Assembly (NCBI GenBank): GCA_025057955.1
Contig: JANXER010000001.1
Span: forward strand, 13,499 to 46,916
Length of the DNA stretch: 33,418 nucleotides
Reading direction: 5' to 3'
DNA from: Candidatus Methanomethylicaceae archaeon
GTDB taxonomy: Archaea > Thermoproteota > Methanomethylicia > Methanomethylicales > Methanomethylicaceae
Position numbers and translations under genes: made by a program. Shown here piece by piece: positions 6,361-14,180 of this stretch. Below the pieces are notes generated by a model. That model saw only the letters and a program-made list of their open reading frames with translations. It made no database searches and was not told the origin of the DNA. Numbering within the stretch: the stretch's first letter is position 1; each line of letters begins with the position of its first letter.

Positions 6361-7977
6361 GGCTTTTAAGTCCTCATCTGGTTTTCCTATCAGTCTAATG
6401 TTATATTTTTCTGCAAGTAGTTTAAGTATATTTGGTGTTAAGAAGGCTGGAAGGCTTGGTCCTATTATTATGTTTTTTATTCCTAGGTATAATAGAGATA
6501 GCAATATAGCAATGGCCTTTTGCTCAAACCATGATATTACCAAGGATAATGGAAGCTCATTGACTCCAATTTTTAGAATACTTGATAGAGCTTGAGCCAC
6601 TTTTATTGCAGAATAAGCATCATTACACTGTCCAATATCCAATAATCGCGGAATTCCATCAATTTCACCCAATTCCTTATCAAAGAATCTGAATTTACCA
6701 CATGCCAATGTAAGTATTAAAGTATCTTTTGGTGTTTTCTCCACAAATTCATTATAGTAATTTCTAATGGGCTTGGCACCATCACATCCACCCACAAGAA
6801 ATATATGCCTTATCTTGCCTTCACTTAAGGCTTTTATGATTTTATCACCAATTGATAATATGGCATTTCTAGCGAATCCAACATTTATAATCCTTCCAGG
6901 CACATCCTCAATAAAGCCGGGCAATTCAAGCGCCCTCTTTATCAAAGGTGAAAAATCTCCATTAGTTATATGAGTGATCCCAGGAGCACCCACAGGACCA
7001 GTAGTAAATATCTTATTACTATAGCTCTCAAGGGGAGGCATTAGACAGTTCGTAGTAATAAGTATAGATCCTGGAAAACTATCGAATTCCCTCCTCTGAT
7101 TTTGCCAAGCTGTTCCATAGTGACCATATAGATGGGGATAGGATTTAAGCTTTGGATATCCATGTGCAGGAAGCATTTCACCATGTGTATAAACATATAT
7201 CCCCATATTCTGTGTTTGTTTCAATAGTTCCTCTAAATCCTTCAAGTCGTGGCCAGATACTAGAATGGCCTTACCTTTCTTTGCACCTAAATTAACTTTA
7301 GTTGGCAAAGGATGACCATAGGATTCTGTATTAGCAGCATCTAAAATTTCCATTGTTCTTAAATTGATTTCACCACATTTTAAATTCAAATTGAGTAAAT
7401 CATCTACGCTCAAGCCATCGTTTATAGGCACGGTTAAAGCATAATCAATGAACCTAAATATCTCATAATCCTTTTTGCCTAGGCGATAAGCATGATAAGC
7501 ATAAGCACTAATCCCCTTTAATCCCAAGGTTAGTAAATATTGTAAAGTGAATTTATCTGTAATAGATCTTGGATAGCTTTCTTCAAAGAACTCAAATGCT
7601 TGTTTAACTATTTCATTTTTTTCAACTTTCAAATCCGCTGGACCTTGATATTTAATGCCAGCATTCTTAATTTTTTCCTTCAGTTTATCGCGTCTACTGA
7701 TGGCTTCTAATATATAGTTTGAAATTCTCTTGGGATCAAAATTAACATTAGTTAAAGTGGAGAATAAAGCCTTACATATGAAAAAGTCATTGGATTCATC
7801 ATATATACCACGCTTGCTTGCATCCAATATCACTTGAGCTAAGCCCCTCAAAGAGTAAATTAATAAATCTTGAAGCGCAGAAACCTCGGGATTTTTACCA
7901 CATACTCCCATAGTAGTACAGCCTTGTCCCTTAGCGGTTTGTTCGCACTGAAGACAGAACATTTTAATTTTTTCCAT
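6343..7977 (-). CDS. hcp: Hybrid-cluster protein (hydroxylamine/NO reductase)
   Basis: Hcp carries a hybrid Fe-S-O cluster and reduces NO or hydroxylamine, protecting cells from nitrosative stress; it is cytoplasmic. The 544-residue product has the N-terminal cubane motif CLQCEQTAKGQGCTTMGVC (Cys 8, 11, 20, 26; C-x2-C-x8-C-x5-C, the anaerobe pattern). Hybrid-cluster segments follow: SGHDLKDLEELL, TTNCLMPPLESY, GPVGAPGITHI, LVGGCDGAKPIRNYY, TLACGKFRF and DIGQCNDAYSAIKVA. Length and motifs indicate an intact enzyme. A Bat-type HTH regulator ends 47 bases upstream on the same strand, and an A/T-rich promoter-like segment lies between them. The dedicated reductase Hcr is not nearby. Confidence 0.95.
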   Translation of the reverse strand: MEKIKMFCLQCEQTAKGQGCTTMGVCGKNPEVSALQDLLIYSLRGLAQVILDASKRGIYDESNDFFICKALFSTLTNVNFDPKRISNYILEAISRRDKLKEKIKNAGIKYQGPADLKVEKNEIVKQAFEFFEESYPRSITDKFTLQYLLTLGLKGISAYAYHAYRLGKKDYEIFRFIDYALTVPINDGLSVDDLLNLNLKCGEINLRTMEILDAANTESYGHPLPTKVNLGAKKGKAILVSGHDLKDLEELLKQTQNMGIYVYTHGEMLPAHGYPKLKSYPHLYGHYGTAWQNQRREFDSFPGSILITTNCLMPPLESYSNKIFTTGPVGAPGITHITNGDFSPLIKRALELPGFIEDVPGRIINVGFARNAILSIGDKIIKALSEGKIRHIFLVGGCDGAKPIRNYYNEFVEKTPKDTLILTLACGKFRFFDKELGEIDGIPRLLDIGQCNDAYSAIKVAQALSSILKIGVNELPLSLVISWFEQKAIAILLSLLYLGIKNIIIGPSLPAFLTPNILKLLAEKYNIRLIGKPDEDLKAILGRA

Positions 7978-8024
7978 GATAGAATTAATAATATTTAGAA
8001 TACTTATTATTAATCCCTTGTATA

Positions 8025-8603
8025 TTAGGGGCTTGATTTGAAATAATCAGCCACAAGCCTTCTTATTCCCCTTCGACATATTTCACTAAAAGTTGCCTCT
8101 GAAATTCCAAGCTCATTTGCAAGCTCCTTGGATTTAATCTTTCTAGGATAATCAAAATATCCCATTTTAAAGGCCAACCATAGAATTTTTTCTTGACTCT
8201 CTGTAAGTATGGTCTTTTTATGCTCAAATTTGCTCAATCTTTTAATTTTTACTTTTAGTCCAAATTTTTCTAAATCTTCCATTATTGCTTTATAGGAATT
8301 GAAAGTTGGAACAATAAAATTATAAAGTATTATAGAATTAAGAAGACTCTTACCTGAAACTAGAAAGGCGCCATGTTTTATTATAGTCTTGCATATATCA
8401 CAGCCCTCACTTTCAAACCAACTAATTTTATTCAAGCCATTCTCATCAAATGAAATTAAATGCTTAATAATTCCATCCTTAAATCCTCTCACATCCACTA
8501 TTCTAGCAAAATTCAATCCTTTAGATTTAAGGCTATTAAGAATTTTACAGCTTAGGTTTTCCACTTCTATTGTCACTTCATAAGGTTCGCTCCAATTTTC
8601 CAT
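8025..8603 (-). CDS. HTH_10 (Bat-type) transcriptional regulator next to hcp
   Basis: DNA-binding regulator of 192 residues, archaeal HTH_10/bacterio-opsin-activator class. The C-terminal part has TESQEKILWLAFKMGYFDYP followed by the helix-turn-helix KSKELANELGISEATFSEICRRGIRRL, the family signature. The N-terminal 130 residues form a sensor-like region without a named domain; it has Cys 19 and a CDIC motif near residue 70 in EGCDICKTIIKHGAFLVSG. Those cysteines could bind a metal or respond to NO, which would fit a regulator of hcp, but that is inference. It is transcribed toward hcp. Confidence 0.85.
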   Translation of the reverse strand: MENWSEPYEVTIEVENLSCKILNSLKSKGLNFARIVDVRGFKDGIIKHLISFDENGLNKISWFESEGCDICKTIIKHGAFLVSGKSLLNSIILYNFIVPTFNSYKAIMEDLEKFGLKVKIKRLSKFEHKKTILTESQEKILWLAFKMGYFDYPRKIKSKELANELGISEATFSEICRRGIRRLVADYFKSSP

Positions 8604-8797
8604 AGTTCAGCCCATAAAAATATTTTAGAAATTAGTATTAAATTTCTTCCATAAGGAATTATTTCTCTTAGTATTTTCTTGACGGTAATTCCTCGAAAAA
8701 TTTATTGCTTATAATTTTTCCACTGTATAGCCTGAGTGTTCATTTAATAATTATATTGAATGATTTTATCAATGGCTTTAATTATCTATATTTGGAC

Positions 8798-9162
8798 GTG
8801 GCTGAGCTTTGAGTTATTGAAAAGACGATCTCTATCATTTTTAAGAGATGCAAAATGGGACTATGAGCGATTATGATTTGGTTTTATTTCATATAGAACA
8901 ATCTCTTCAATTGAAGTATTTAATATATAAGAAGCTTGGCGATTATCCTAAAACTCACTCCATTATTAGATTGATTAAGGACATTATTAGAATATATAAT
9001 GCTAAAAAGAAGAATTTCTAAATAAAAATCTCGAGGGGTTCTATTTACTTGAAGAAGCATATATTTCTTCGCGATATTTGCCAAGGGAATGATCAAGAAA
9101 TAGCCTTTAGAATGTTGGATAAGGAGTTAATTGAGGTGTTCAAATGTCTGGAATCACTCTAA
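8798..9162 (+). pseudogene. Decayed HEPN-domain gene (toxin half of a HEPN/MNT pair)
   Basis: Stitching frames from GTG 8798 gives VAEL, then FELLKRRSLSFLRDAKWDYER, then DYDLVLFHIEQSLQLKYLI and YKKLGDYPKTHSIIRLIKD, then LEGFYLLEEAYISSRYLPRE and finally EIAFRMLDKELIEVFK. This is a recognisable archaeal HEPN protein from end to end. It is broken by single-base frameshifts near 8808, 8870 and 9090, plus a stop near 9019. The last 19 bases overlap the start of the MNT gene, as in intact HEPN/MNT operons. HEPN partners are usually RNases held in check by the MNT protein. Confidence 0.85.
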
Positions 9163-9490
9163 TTGAGCTTGAGTATGCAAAAATTAGGAGGCTCTATTTG
9201 GATAATGCAATGGATTATTTGAAAAAAATTAAGGAAATTTGTAGAGCTTGATCCTGAGTGTAGAATTATTGTATTTGGAAGCTATGTTCGAGGTGAAATG
9301 AAAGCTGATAGTGATGTGGATGTACTCTTGATTACTAATAAAGCACATAATGCTTCTTATAGAGGAAAAATTATATGCAATAATTGCAAGAAATATAGGT
9401 TTAGTAACACCTTTTGAAATTCATATTATTTCCAGTGAAGAATATGAGAATTGGTACAGAAAATTTATAGATGCTCATCAGGAAATATGA
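9144..9490 (+). pseudogene. Frameshifted MNT-type nucleotidyltransferase gene (antitoxin half)
   Basis: ATG 9144 starts MSGITLIELEYAKIRRLYLD and runs to a stop at about 9251. A one-base shift near 9240 restores VELDPECRIIVFGSYVRGEM followed by KADSDVDVLLIT, with the catalytic motif GSYVRG...DSDVD intact. A second shift near 9360 is needed for EEKLYAIIARNIGLVTPFEI and the end EEYENWYRKFIDAHQEI. At least two frameshifts therefore disrupt the gene. In living pairs, the minimal nucleotidyltransferase modifies or sequesters the HEPN toxin. Both halves are damaged here, so the system is probably dead. Confidence 0.87.
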
Positions 9491-9574
9491 TGATTTCAAT
9501 AGAAGATAAGCTTATATGAAATTTTTCATTTTAATAACAAAAATTTGTAGATTTACTGACTGAGGGGATGGGAA

Positions 9575-10105
9575 ATGTATTCATCTAGAAATCAATTATT
9601 AACACTTTATGAATTTAAATCCCCTTACGATAGTTTAGTTAGAGCTGTAACTATAACTGTTGTAGTTGGGCTAATGATACTCTTCGCTTTAATTTCTTAC
9701 ATTGCACAAATTGAGGGAGAGGGATTTATAGTAATACCACTACTGGCTACTGTTTACTCATCAATAACAATTGTACCATATCTTTTCTCGCCTCGAGGAT
9801 TTGCCCTCACAACAAGTGGCATTCTAATTAAGAGGGTTGTGAAGAGCATTTTAATACCTTATAGCGAGATCTCCAATGTTAAAAGAATATCATGGACCTG
9901 GAAGGGCGCAAGGCTTGGTGCAAGTGGAGGGCTCTTTGGTTTTTTCGGATTATTTCATATTCAGGGCTTGGGTAAAGTATGGATGTATGTAACTGATCGA
10001 AGTAAGATGATATATATTGAAGTAAAGCAGGGTAAGAAATATATTATAAGTCCAGATGCTCCACAAGCATTTCTAGAGAAGCTGAAATCCATGCTTCCAA
10101 CATAA
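9575..10105 (+). CDS. Membrane protein with PH-like domain
   Basis: Function unknown; 176 residues. Two membrane helices occupy about residues 26-47 (ITVVVGLMILFALISYIAQI) and 51-75 (FIVIPLLATVYSSITIVPYLF). They are followed by a PH-like beta domain: FALTTSGILIKRVVKSILIPYSEISNVKRISWTW, a glycine-rich GASGGLFGFFGLF turn, VWMYVTDRSKMIYIEVKQGKKYIISPD, and a C-terminal helix PQAFLEKLKSML. The start ATG 9575 is preceded by GAGGGGATGG, a fair Shine-Dalgarno. The same layout (two helices, then PH) is seen in the protein at 5253, although the sequences are distant. Confidence 0.75.
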   Translation: MYSSRNQLLTLYEFKSPYDSLVRAVTITVVVGLMILFALISYIAQIEGEGFIVIPLLATVYSSITIVPYLFSPRGFALTTSGILIKRVVKSILIPYSEISNVKRISWTWKGARLGASGGLFGFFGLFHIQGLGKVWMYVTDRSKMIYIEVKQGKKYIISPDAPQAFLEKLKSMLPT

Positions 10106-10490
10106 AATTATTTTTTGAAAATCATCTGATTTAAATTCAAAATATTTCAAAATTGACCCTTTCTTACCAATAAGGTATTATAGCCTATAACCATTTTTCA
10201 AGATTGTTGTTAATAGCATTGTACTACGTGTGTAGATAAAATATAAATTTTATGTTTATGAAATGGTTTTTCATGGAAAATTTCGAAATCATTATGATTC
10301 CTTAATTTCTCAATTTAAAAAACAACCATAAAATACTAGCGTAAATAATAACCTTAGCCTACTGCCTTATGATTTTTAATAATCATGTTAAACATTAATA
10401 ACTCGCTCAAGTGAAGGGCAATTTAGACTGTCTGATTCTTTATATTCCCAAAGACTTCTTTAGCATAACACCTACAATTCCTTTGGAGAA
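10106..10490. other. Non-coding gap
   Basis: About 385 very A/T-rich bases between the convergent ends of the PH-like gene and the zinc-ribbon gene. I see no gene, RNA fold or repeat that I can support. Confidence 0.5.
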
Positions 10491-10679
10491 TTATGCCTTT
10501 ATGTAGCCCTTTCCTTTTTCGAGTTTTAGTGTGAAGCTATGTTTTCCATTTTTGTCAAAATACTCTCTGTATTGAGTTTGACAGTTGGGACATGTATAAG
10601 CTTTTACGGTGAATATACCATACTTCCACGTTTTATTAGGGTTATCAACCTCCCTCTTACAGTTTGGGCATTTGACCAT
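10491..10679 (-). CDS. Small zinc-ribbon protein, conserved hypothetical
   Basis: A 62-residue protein: MVKCPNCKREVDNPNKTWKY, then AYTCPNCQTQYREYF and HSFTLKLEKGKGYIK. Two CPNC knuckles (Cys 4/7 and about 29/32) form a classic zinc ribbon. I recall similar small proteins in other archaea, but no function is established. ATG 10679 has a weak purine-rich stretch upstream. It stands alone between two gene-poor gaps. Confidence 0.72.
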   Translation of the reverse strand: MVKCPNCKREVDNPNKTWKYGIFTVKAYTCPNCQTQYREYFDKNGKHSFTLKLEKGKGYIKA

Positions 10680-11372
10680 ATAACTTCACATTTAGTTTTA
10701 TTGTTATTTTGATTTAAAAAACTTGCCTTATGCGAGGCTTTAAGGGATTAGCTTACTCCTTTAGCTTCATTTCTATTGTTTTTATTGCTTCTTTTAGGCG
10801 TGAGCTTAAGCGTTATGAAATACTCAGCCGATTTCTCTAACGTCAAGCCTCAAAAAGCTTGCTGCGCCTTATTCTAGCCAAAAGCATAGACATGGCCTTA
10901 TTACGCTGATCCAGAGTTAGCTCTCAACACTTCCTTTCAGAATCATCATAGCCATCCTTATAGCGTTTAAGATAGCACTTCCTAAGGATAGAACAATGTT
11001 ACTGGTAACATAGCCCTCAAAGGTCAAATAATCTTAGAAGATTGGGAAGGGTAGAAAAGTTCTCAACCATCTGGCTTTTCACGTATAAATTACATGCTGA
11101 AGAAATTCCCTAAGCATATTAATTGTTATATCACTTATGCCTAAGCCATGTTTCTCAAGGAATATTGCGAATATTTTTAGACACGATTGTCTTTTTTCAG
11201 TTATTCCTCTCAATCTCACTGAAATCTTCAATTAAAGCTTTAGTCCTTCCAACGCCAACCCCTACCCTTATATTCGACTAAGCCATAAGCCTCTAAAGCT
11301 TCAAACTACCTATCAATAGCCTTAATAGATCCGCATTAGATGGGCTGATGTTTAAGTGTACTAAAGTCTCCT

Positions 11373-11401
11373 CTCGCATATAGGTCTCCCTCGCATATAG
11401 G
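11373..11401 (+). repeat. Short tandem duplication in the decayed gene (17-base spacing)
   Basis: CTCGCATATAGG occurs at 11373-11384 and 11390-11401. The flanking TCTCC is also partly repeated, so this looks like a local duplication that added a frameshift to the old gene. Confidence 0.7.
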
Positions 11402-11588
11402 AGCCGCTCTTCTCAGAGGCTCTATAAGGTCTTAATCGCCTTACACCCTCAAGGAAGGCTGAGTCCTGTAACGCTTAAGCTCTCCAAATTTTTAGCCAAC
11501 CTCTTCAAAAGTCTGCTCTCCTAGCGAAGCTTTTTTCAACTCAGCGCTGCGTGAACAAAGCTCTGCATGGCTTAAGTAGCCTTCGAAT

Positions 11589-11620
11589 AGAATCCTCAAT
11601 ACGCAGAATCCTCAATACGC
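11589..11620 (+). repeat. Perfect 16-base tandem duplication in the decayed gene
   Basis: AGAATCCTCAATACGC is present at 11589-11604 and directly again at 11605-11620. Sixteen is not a multiple of three, so the duplication shifts the frame. Removing one copy joins VERIEDS to IRRLLK in one frame. Confidence 0.9.
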
Positions 11621-11799
11621 TCAACCATAAACCTTGAAATTGAAAAACGCCTTCTCGCCTCCTTCAATCTCAATAATCTTCAAGCTGAATAGATACATGT
11701 AAACGGTGCAATCCTTAATTGTACAAACCCCCATCAGGCCTTATTACAACCACCGACTAAAGCCAACTAAAATAAATGACGTACTTACCAGTAAATTAG

Positions 11800-11884
11800 T
11801 GCGGGGGGTGGGATTTGAACCCACGAAGGCCTACGCCACAAGGTCCTGAGCCTTGCGCCTTTGACCTGACTTGGCGACCCCCGC
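11800..11884 (-). tRNA. tRNA-Leu (CAG)
   Basis: Minus strand: acceptor GCGGGGG/CCCCCGC with A73, D arm GCC...GGC, anticodon stem CAAGG/CCTTG with the loop CTCAGGA (anticodon CAG, leucine), a long class II variable arm (TGGCGTAGGCCTTC region), and T arm GTGGG-TTCAAAT-CCCAC. No intron. The CCA end is not encoded, unlike the Trp and Thr genes of this window. It is divergent from the inositol-phosphatase gene. Confidence 0.94.
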
Positions 11885-11911
11885 CCATTAATTAAAAACT
11901 ATGGAAATCCT

Positions 11912-11919
11912 AAATATAT
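11912..11919 (+). promoter_or_regulatory. TATA box for the inositol-phosphatase gene
   Basis: AAATATAT is centred about 25 bases before ATG 11940, the distance expected for a leaderless archaeal transcript. No Shine-Dalgarno is seen before that ATG. Confidence 0.5.
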
Positions 11920-11939
11920 CTTTAAACTTTAATTTCATT

Positions 11940-12737
11940 ATGGAATTATTGGAAGAATTATGTAGAGCAGGAATGAGAGCAATAGCTAAGATCTCTCATG
12001 ATGAATATTCTAAAGTCATTGGGCAAGGGGCTGGAGGAGAAAGGACAAAGTTAATTGATTTTGTTGCAGAAAGAGCCATTATTTCTTATCTTGAGTCTAT
12101 AAAATTTGAAGGAAGAGTTATAAGTGAGGAAATGGGCGAAAGAAAATTTGGAGATAAGGATTATCCACTAATAATACTTGATCCATTGGATGGAACTACA
12201 AATGCCACTAGAGGAGTTATACCATATTCCATTTCTGTGGCCATTTCAAATGGTCCAAATCTTTCCAATATCTATGCTGGAGCTGTTATGGAAATTCCAT
12301 CAGGAAGAATTTTCAAAGCAGAAAGAGAAAGAGGAGCTTACTTTGATGGAAAGGAAATTCAAGTTGGCAATATAAATTCTTTGAAAAGAGCCATAGTTGG
12401 AATGGATGTAAAGGCTGGAGGTAAGTTTGTTAAAAGTATGCTTCCAATCCTCTATAAGGCAAAATTGATAAGAATTCTTGGCTCAGCTGCTCTTGAGCTC
12501 TGCTATGTAGCTAGTGGAGCTCTTGATCTCTATATAGATATTAGAGATCTCTTAAGGATTACAGATATTGCCGCAGCCTATATAATACTTAAAGAATCTG
12601 GCGCTACTATTTTGAATCCTGATGGATCTGATTTAGATTGGCCCATAGATCTTAAGAGGAGAATTTCAATTATAGCTGGTAATAAAATTTTATGTGAGGA
12701 AGTTATCTCTCTCATAAAGAGAAATTTTAAATATTAA
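11940..12737 (+). CDS. suhB: Inositol-1-monophosphatase / fructose-1,6-bisphosphatase family enzyme
   Basis: Metal-dependent sugar phosphatase; archaeal members act on inositol-1-phosphate and often fructose-1,6-bisphosphate. The 265-residue product has the metal-binding motifs of the family: ISEEMGERKFG, then LDPLDGTTNATRGVIPYSIS (motif DPLDGTxN) and, near the C-terminus, RITDIAAAYIILKESGA (the D-x-A-A-x-x-I-x-x-E-x-G pattern). The frame is open from 11901, but ATG 11940 fits both homology and the TATA-box distance. The pyrimidine operon begins six bases after its stop, so it may be the first gene of that transcript, though its function is not in the pathway. Substrate cannot be read from sequence. 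Confidence 0.88.
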   Translation: MELLEELCRAGMRAIAKISHDEYSKVIGQGAGGERTKLIDFVAERAIISYLESIKFEGRVISEEMGERKFGDKDYPLIILDPLDGTTNATRGVIPYSISVAISNGPNLSNIYAGAVMEIPSGRIFKAERERGAYFDGKEIQVGNINSLKRAIVGMDVKAGGKFVKSMLPILYKAKLIRILGSAALELCYVASGALDLYIDIRDLLRITDIAAAYIILKESGATILNPDGSDLDWPIDLKRRISIIAGNKILCEEVISLIKRNFKY

Positions 12738-12743
12738 AATTTC

Positions 12744-13715
12744 TTGATTTGTAGGTGGGTTTTTATAGCTGAAGGAAGATTAAAAGGAAGAGATTTAGTT
12801 TCAATAAAAGATCTAACAAGAGAGGATTTTGAGCAAATATTCCATATAGCAGAAAAAATGAAGAAGGAAGGCTATAGTAAAAATCTTAAGGATAAAATTA
12901 TTGGATTGTTATTCTATGAGCCTAGCACAAGAACAAGATTAAGCTTTGATGCTGCAGCTCGTTTGCTTGGTGCAGAGACCATATGGTTTGCTGGAGTAGA
13001 GGGAACTTCAGTAATGAAGGGAGAAACTCTAAAAGATACTATAGAGACTGTAGCAAATTACGTGGATTTAATAGTATTACGACATCCATGTGATGGTGCT
13101 GCAAGATGGGCTGCTGATGTTACAACAAATAGAATGAAGAGAGGACATAAGAAAGTTCCAGTAATAAACGCTGGAGATGGTAAGAATGAACATCCAACTC
13201 AAACCATATTAGATTTATTCACAATAAAGGAGAGAAAGGGAAGAATTGATGGACTTTGTATAGCGATTATAGGAGATTTAAAATATGGAAGGACGGTGCA
13301 TTCGTTGATATATGCTTTATCGCTATATGATTGTGATATTATACTAGTGGCACCAGAGGCACTACAAATACCCGAGCATATAGAGGAATTCATGAAGAGA
13401 AAAAATATGAGATATGAAAAGCGTTCTAAGCTTGAAGAGATAATTTCAATAGCTGATATATTATATGTCACAAGAATTCAAAAGGAGAGATTTCCAGATG
13501 AAAATGAATATAATAAAGTCAAGGGAATATTTAGGCTTAATAAAGAGCTTCTATCTAAAGCTAAATCAGATGCTTGTATAATGCATCCTCTTCCAAGGGT
13601 TGATGAAATTTCAACTGATGTTGATTCAGATTATAGAGCTTGTTATTTTGAGCAAGCAGCAAATGGTATACCAATAAGAGCAGCTATAATGTCGCTAATA
13701 TTGGGGATGATATAA
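12744..13715 (+). CDS. pyrB: Aspartate carbamoyltransferase catalytic chain
   Basis: Condenses carbamoyl phosphate with aspartate, first committed step of pyrimidine synthesis. Motifs: STRTRLSFDAAARLLGAETI (carbamoyl-phosphate loop STRTR), RHPCDGAARWAA, HPTQTILDLFTI (HPTQ), IGDLKYGRTVHSL and MHPLPRVDEI (HPLPR). All match the catalytic chain. The only normal in-frame start is TTG 12744, but a strong AGGTGGG ribosome site lies inside at 12753-12759, seven bases before an ATA at 12765. Homology also begins after that point (GRLKGRDLVSIKDLTRE), so the true start may be downstream. Its stop overlaps the pyrI start by one base (TAATG), giving the usual archaeal pyrBI pair. Confidence 0.95.
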   Translation: MICRWVFIAEGRLKGRDLVSIKDLTREDFEQIFHIAEKMKKEGYSKNLKDKIIGLLFYEPSTRTRLSFDAAARLLGAETIWFAGVEGTSVMKGETLKDTIETVANYVDLIVLRHPCDGAARWAADVTTNRMKRGHKKVPVINAGDGKNEHPTQTILDLFTIKERKGRIDGLCIAIIGDLKYGRTVHSLIYALSLYDCDIILVAPEALQIPEHIEEFMKRKNMRYEKRSKLEEIISIADILYVTRIQKERFPDENEYNKVKGIFRLNKELLSKAKSDACIMHPLPRVDEISTDVDSDYRACYFEQAANGIPIRAAIMSLILGMI

Positions 13716-14176
13716 TGAGTATGGAGAAGGGGCTTATAGTAAGATTAATAGAAAATGGAACAGTTATCGATCACATACCACCAGGCAAGGGTATTATAAT
13801 AGCAGAAATGTTGAATTTATTCAATCAAGATTCCGTAGTTATAATAGGTCAAAACCTTGAAAGTACAAAGTATGGTAGAAAGGATATAATAAAGGTTGAG
13901 AATAGATTTTTGAAAAGTGAAGAATATAATAAAATTGCATTAATTGCACCAAATGCAACAGTGAATATCATAGAGAACTATGAAATAAAGGAGAAGAAGA
14001 AAGTAACCATACCAAATGTTATAGAAGATGTAGCCCTTTGTATAAATGCAAATTGTATATCAAATAGAGAGCCCATTCCTTCAAAATTATATTTAATAAA
14101 TAGAAATCCATTGAAGCTAGTATGTCACTATTGTGGCTATGAATGTAATGAGAAAAATATAAGATTGAAGGCGTGA
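13715..14176 (+). CDS. pyrI: Aspartate carbamoyltransferase regulatory chain
   Basis: Zinc-binding regulatory subunit that binds nucleotide effectors and assembles with PyrB. 153 residues, typical. The N-terminal allosteric domain begins GLIVRLIENGTVIDHIPPGKG. The C-terminal zinc domain has CINANCISN and LVCHYCGYEC, the C-x4-C...C-x2-C ligand set. It overlaps pyrB by one base, so the two chains are coupled. Its presence indicates feedback control of the pathway by nucleotides at the enzyme level. Confidence 0.96.
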   Translation: MSMEKGLIVRLIENGTVIDHIPPGKGIIIAEMLNLFNQDSVVIIGQNLESTKYGRKDIIKVENRFLKSEEYNKIALIAPNATVNIIENYEIKEKKKVTIPNVIEDVALCINANCISNREPIPSKLYLINRNPLKLVCHYCGYECNEKNIRLKA

Positions 14177-14180
14177 AAGC

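Larger units (their letters stand above)
10753..11734 (-). pseudogene. Heavily decayed gene, formerly about 325 codons
   Basis: No open frame survives, but protein-like stretches follow one another in order on the minus strand. They are TIKDCTVYMYLFSLKIIEIE / GGEKAFFNFKVYG; VERIEDS; ESRLLKRLAKNLESLSVTG; ETLVHLNISPSNADLLRLLI; a winged-helix-like piece ending in RGWRWKG when shifted; KALIEDFSEIERN; KSQMVENFSTLPNLLR; GYVTSNIVLSLGSAILNAIR; ELTLDQRNKAMSMLLARIRR; SSRLKEAIKTIEMKLKE then stop. Several frameshifts, stops and two short tandem duplications separate them. The base composition looks richer in G+C than the neighbours, suggesting acquired DNA. I do not recognise the family. Confidence 0.6.

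Noticed and set aside
11373-11620. Possible CRISPR-like repeats
   Set aside because: There are only two copies of each unit, with no regular spacers; they are local tandem duplications in a decayed gene.
4613-11800. Insertion sequence or integrated element
   Set aside because: No transposase or integrase frame, no terminal inverted repeats and no duplicated tRNA end could be seen, despite decayed genes and three tRNA genes around the region.
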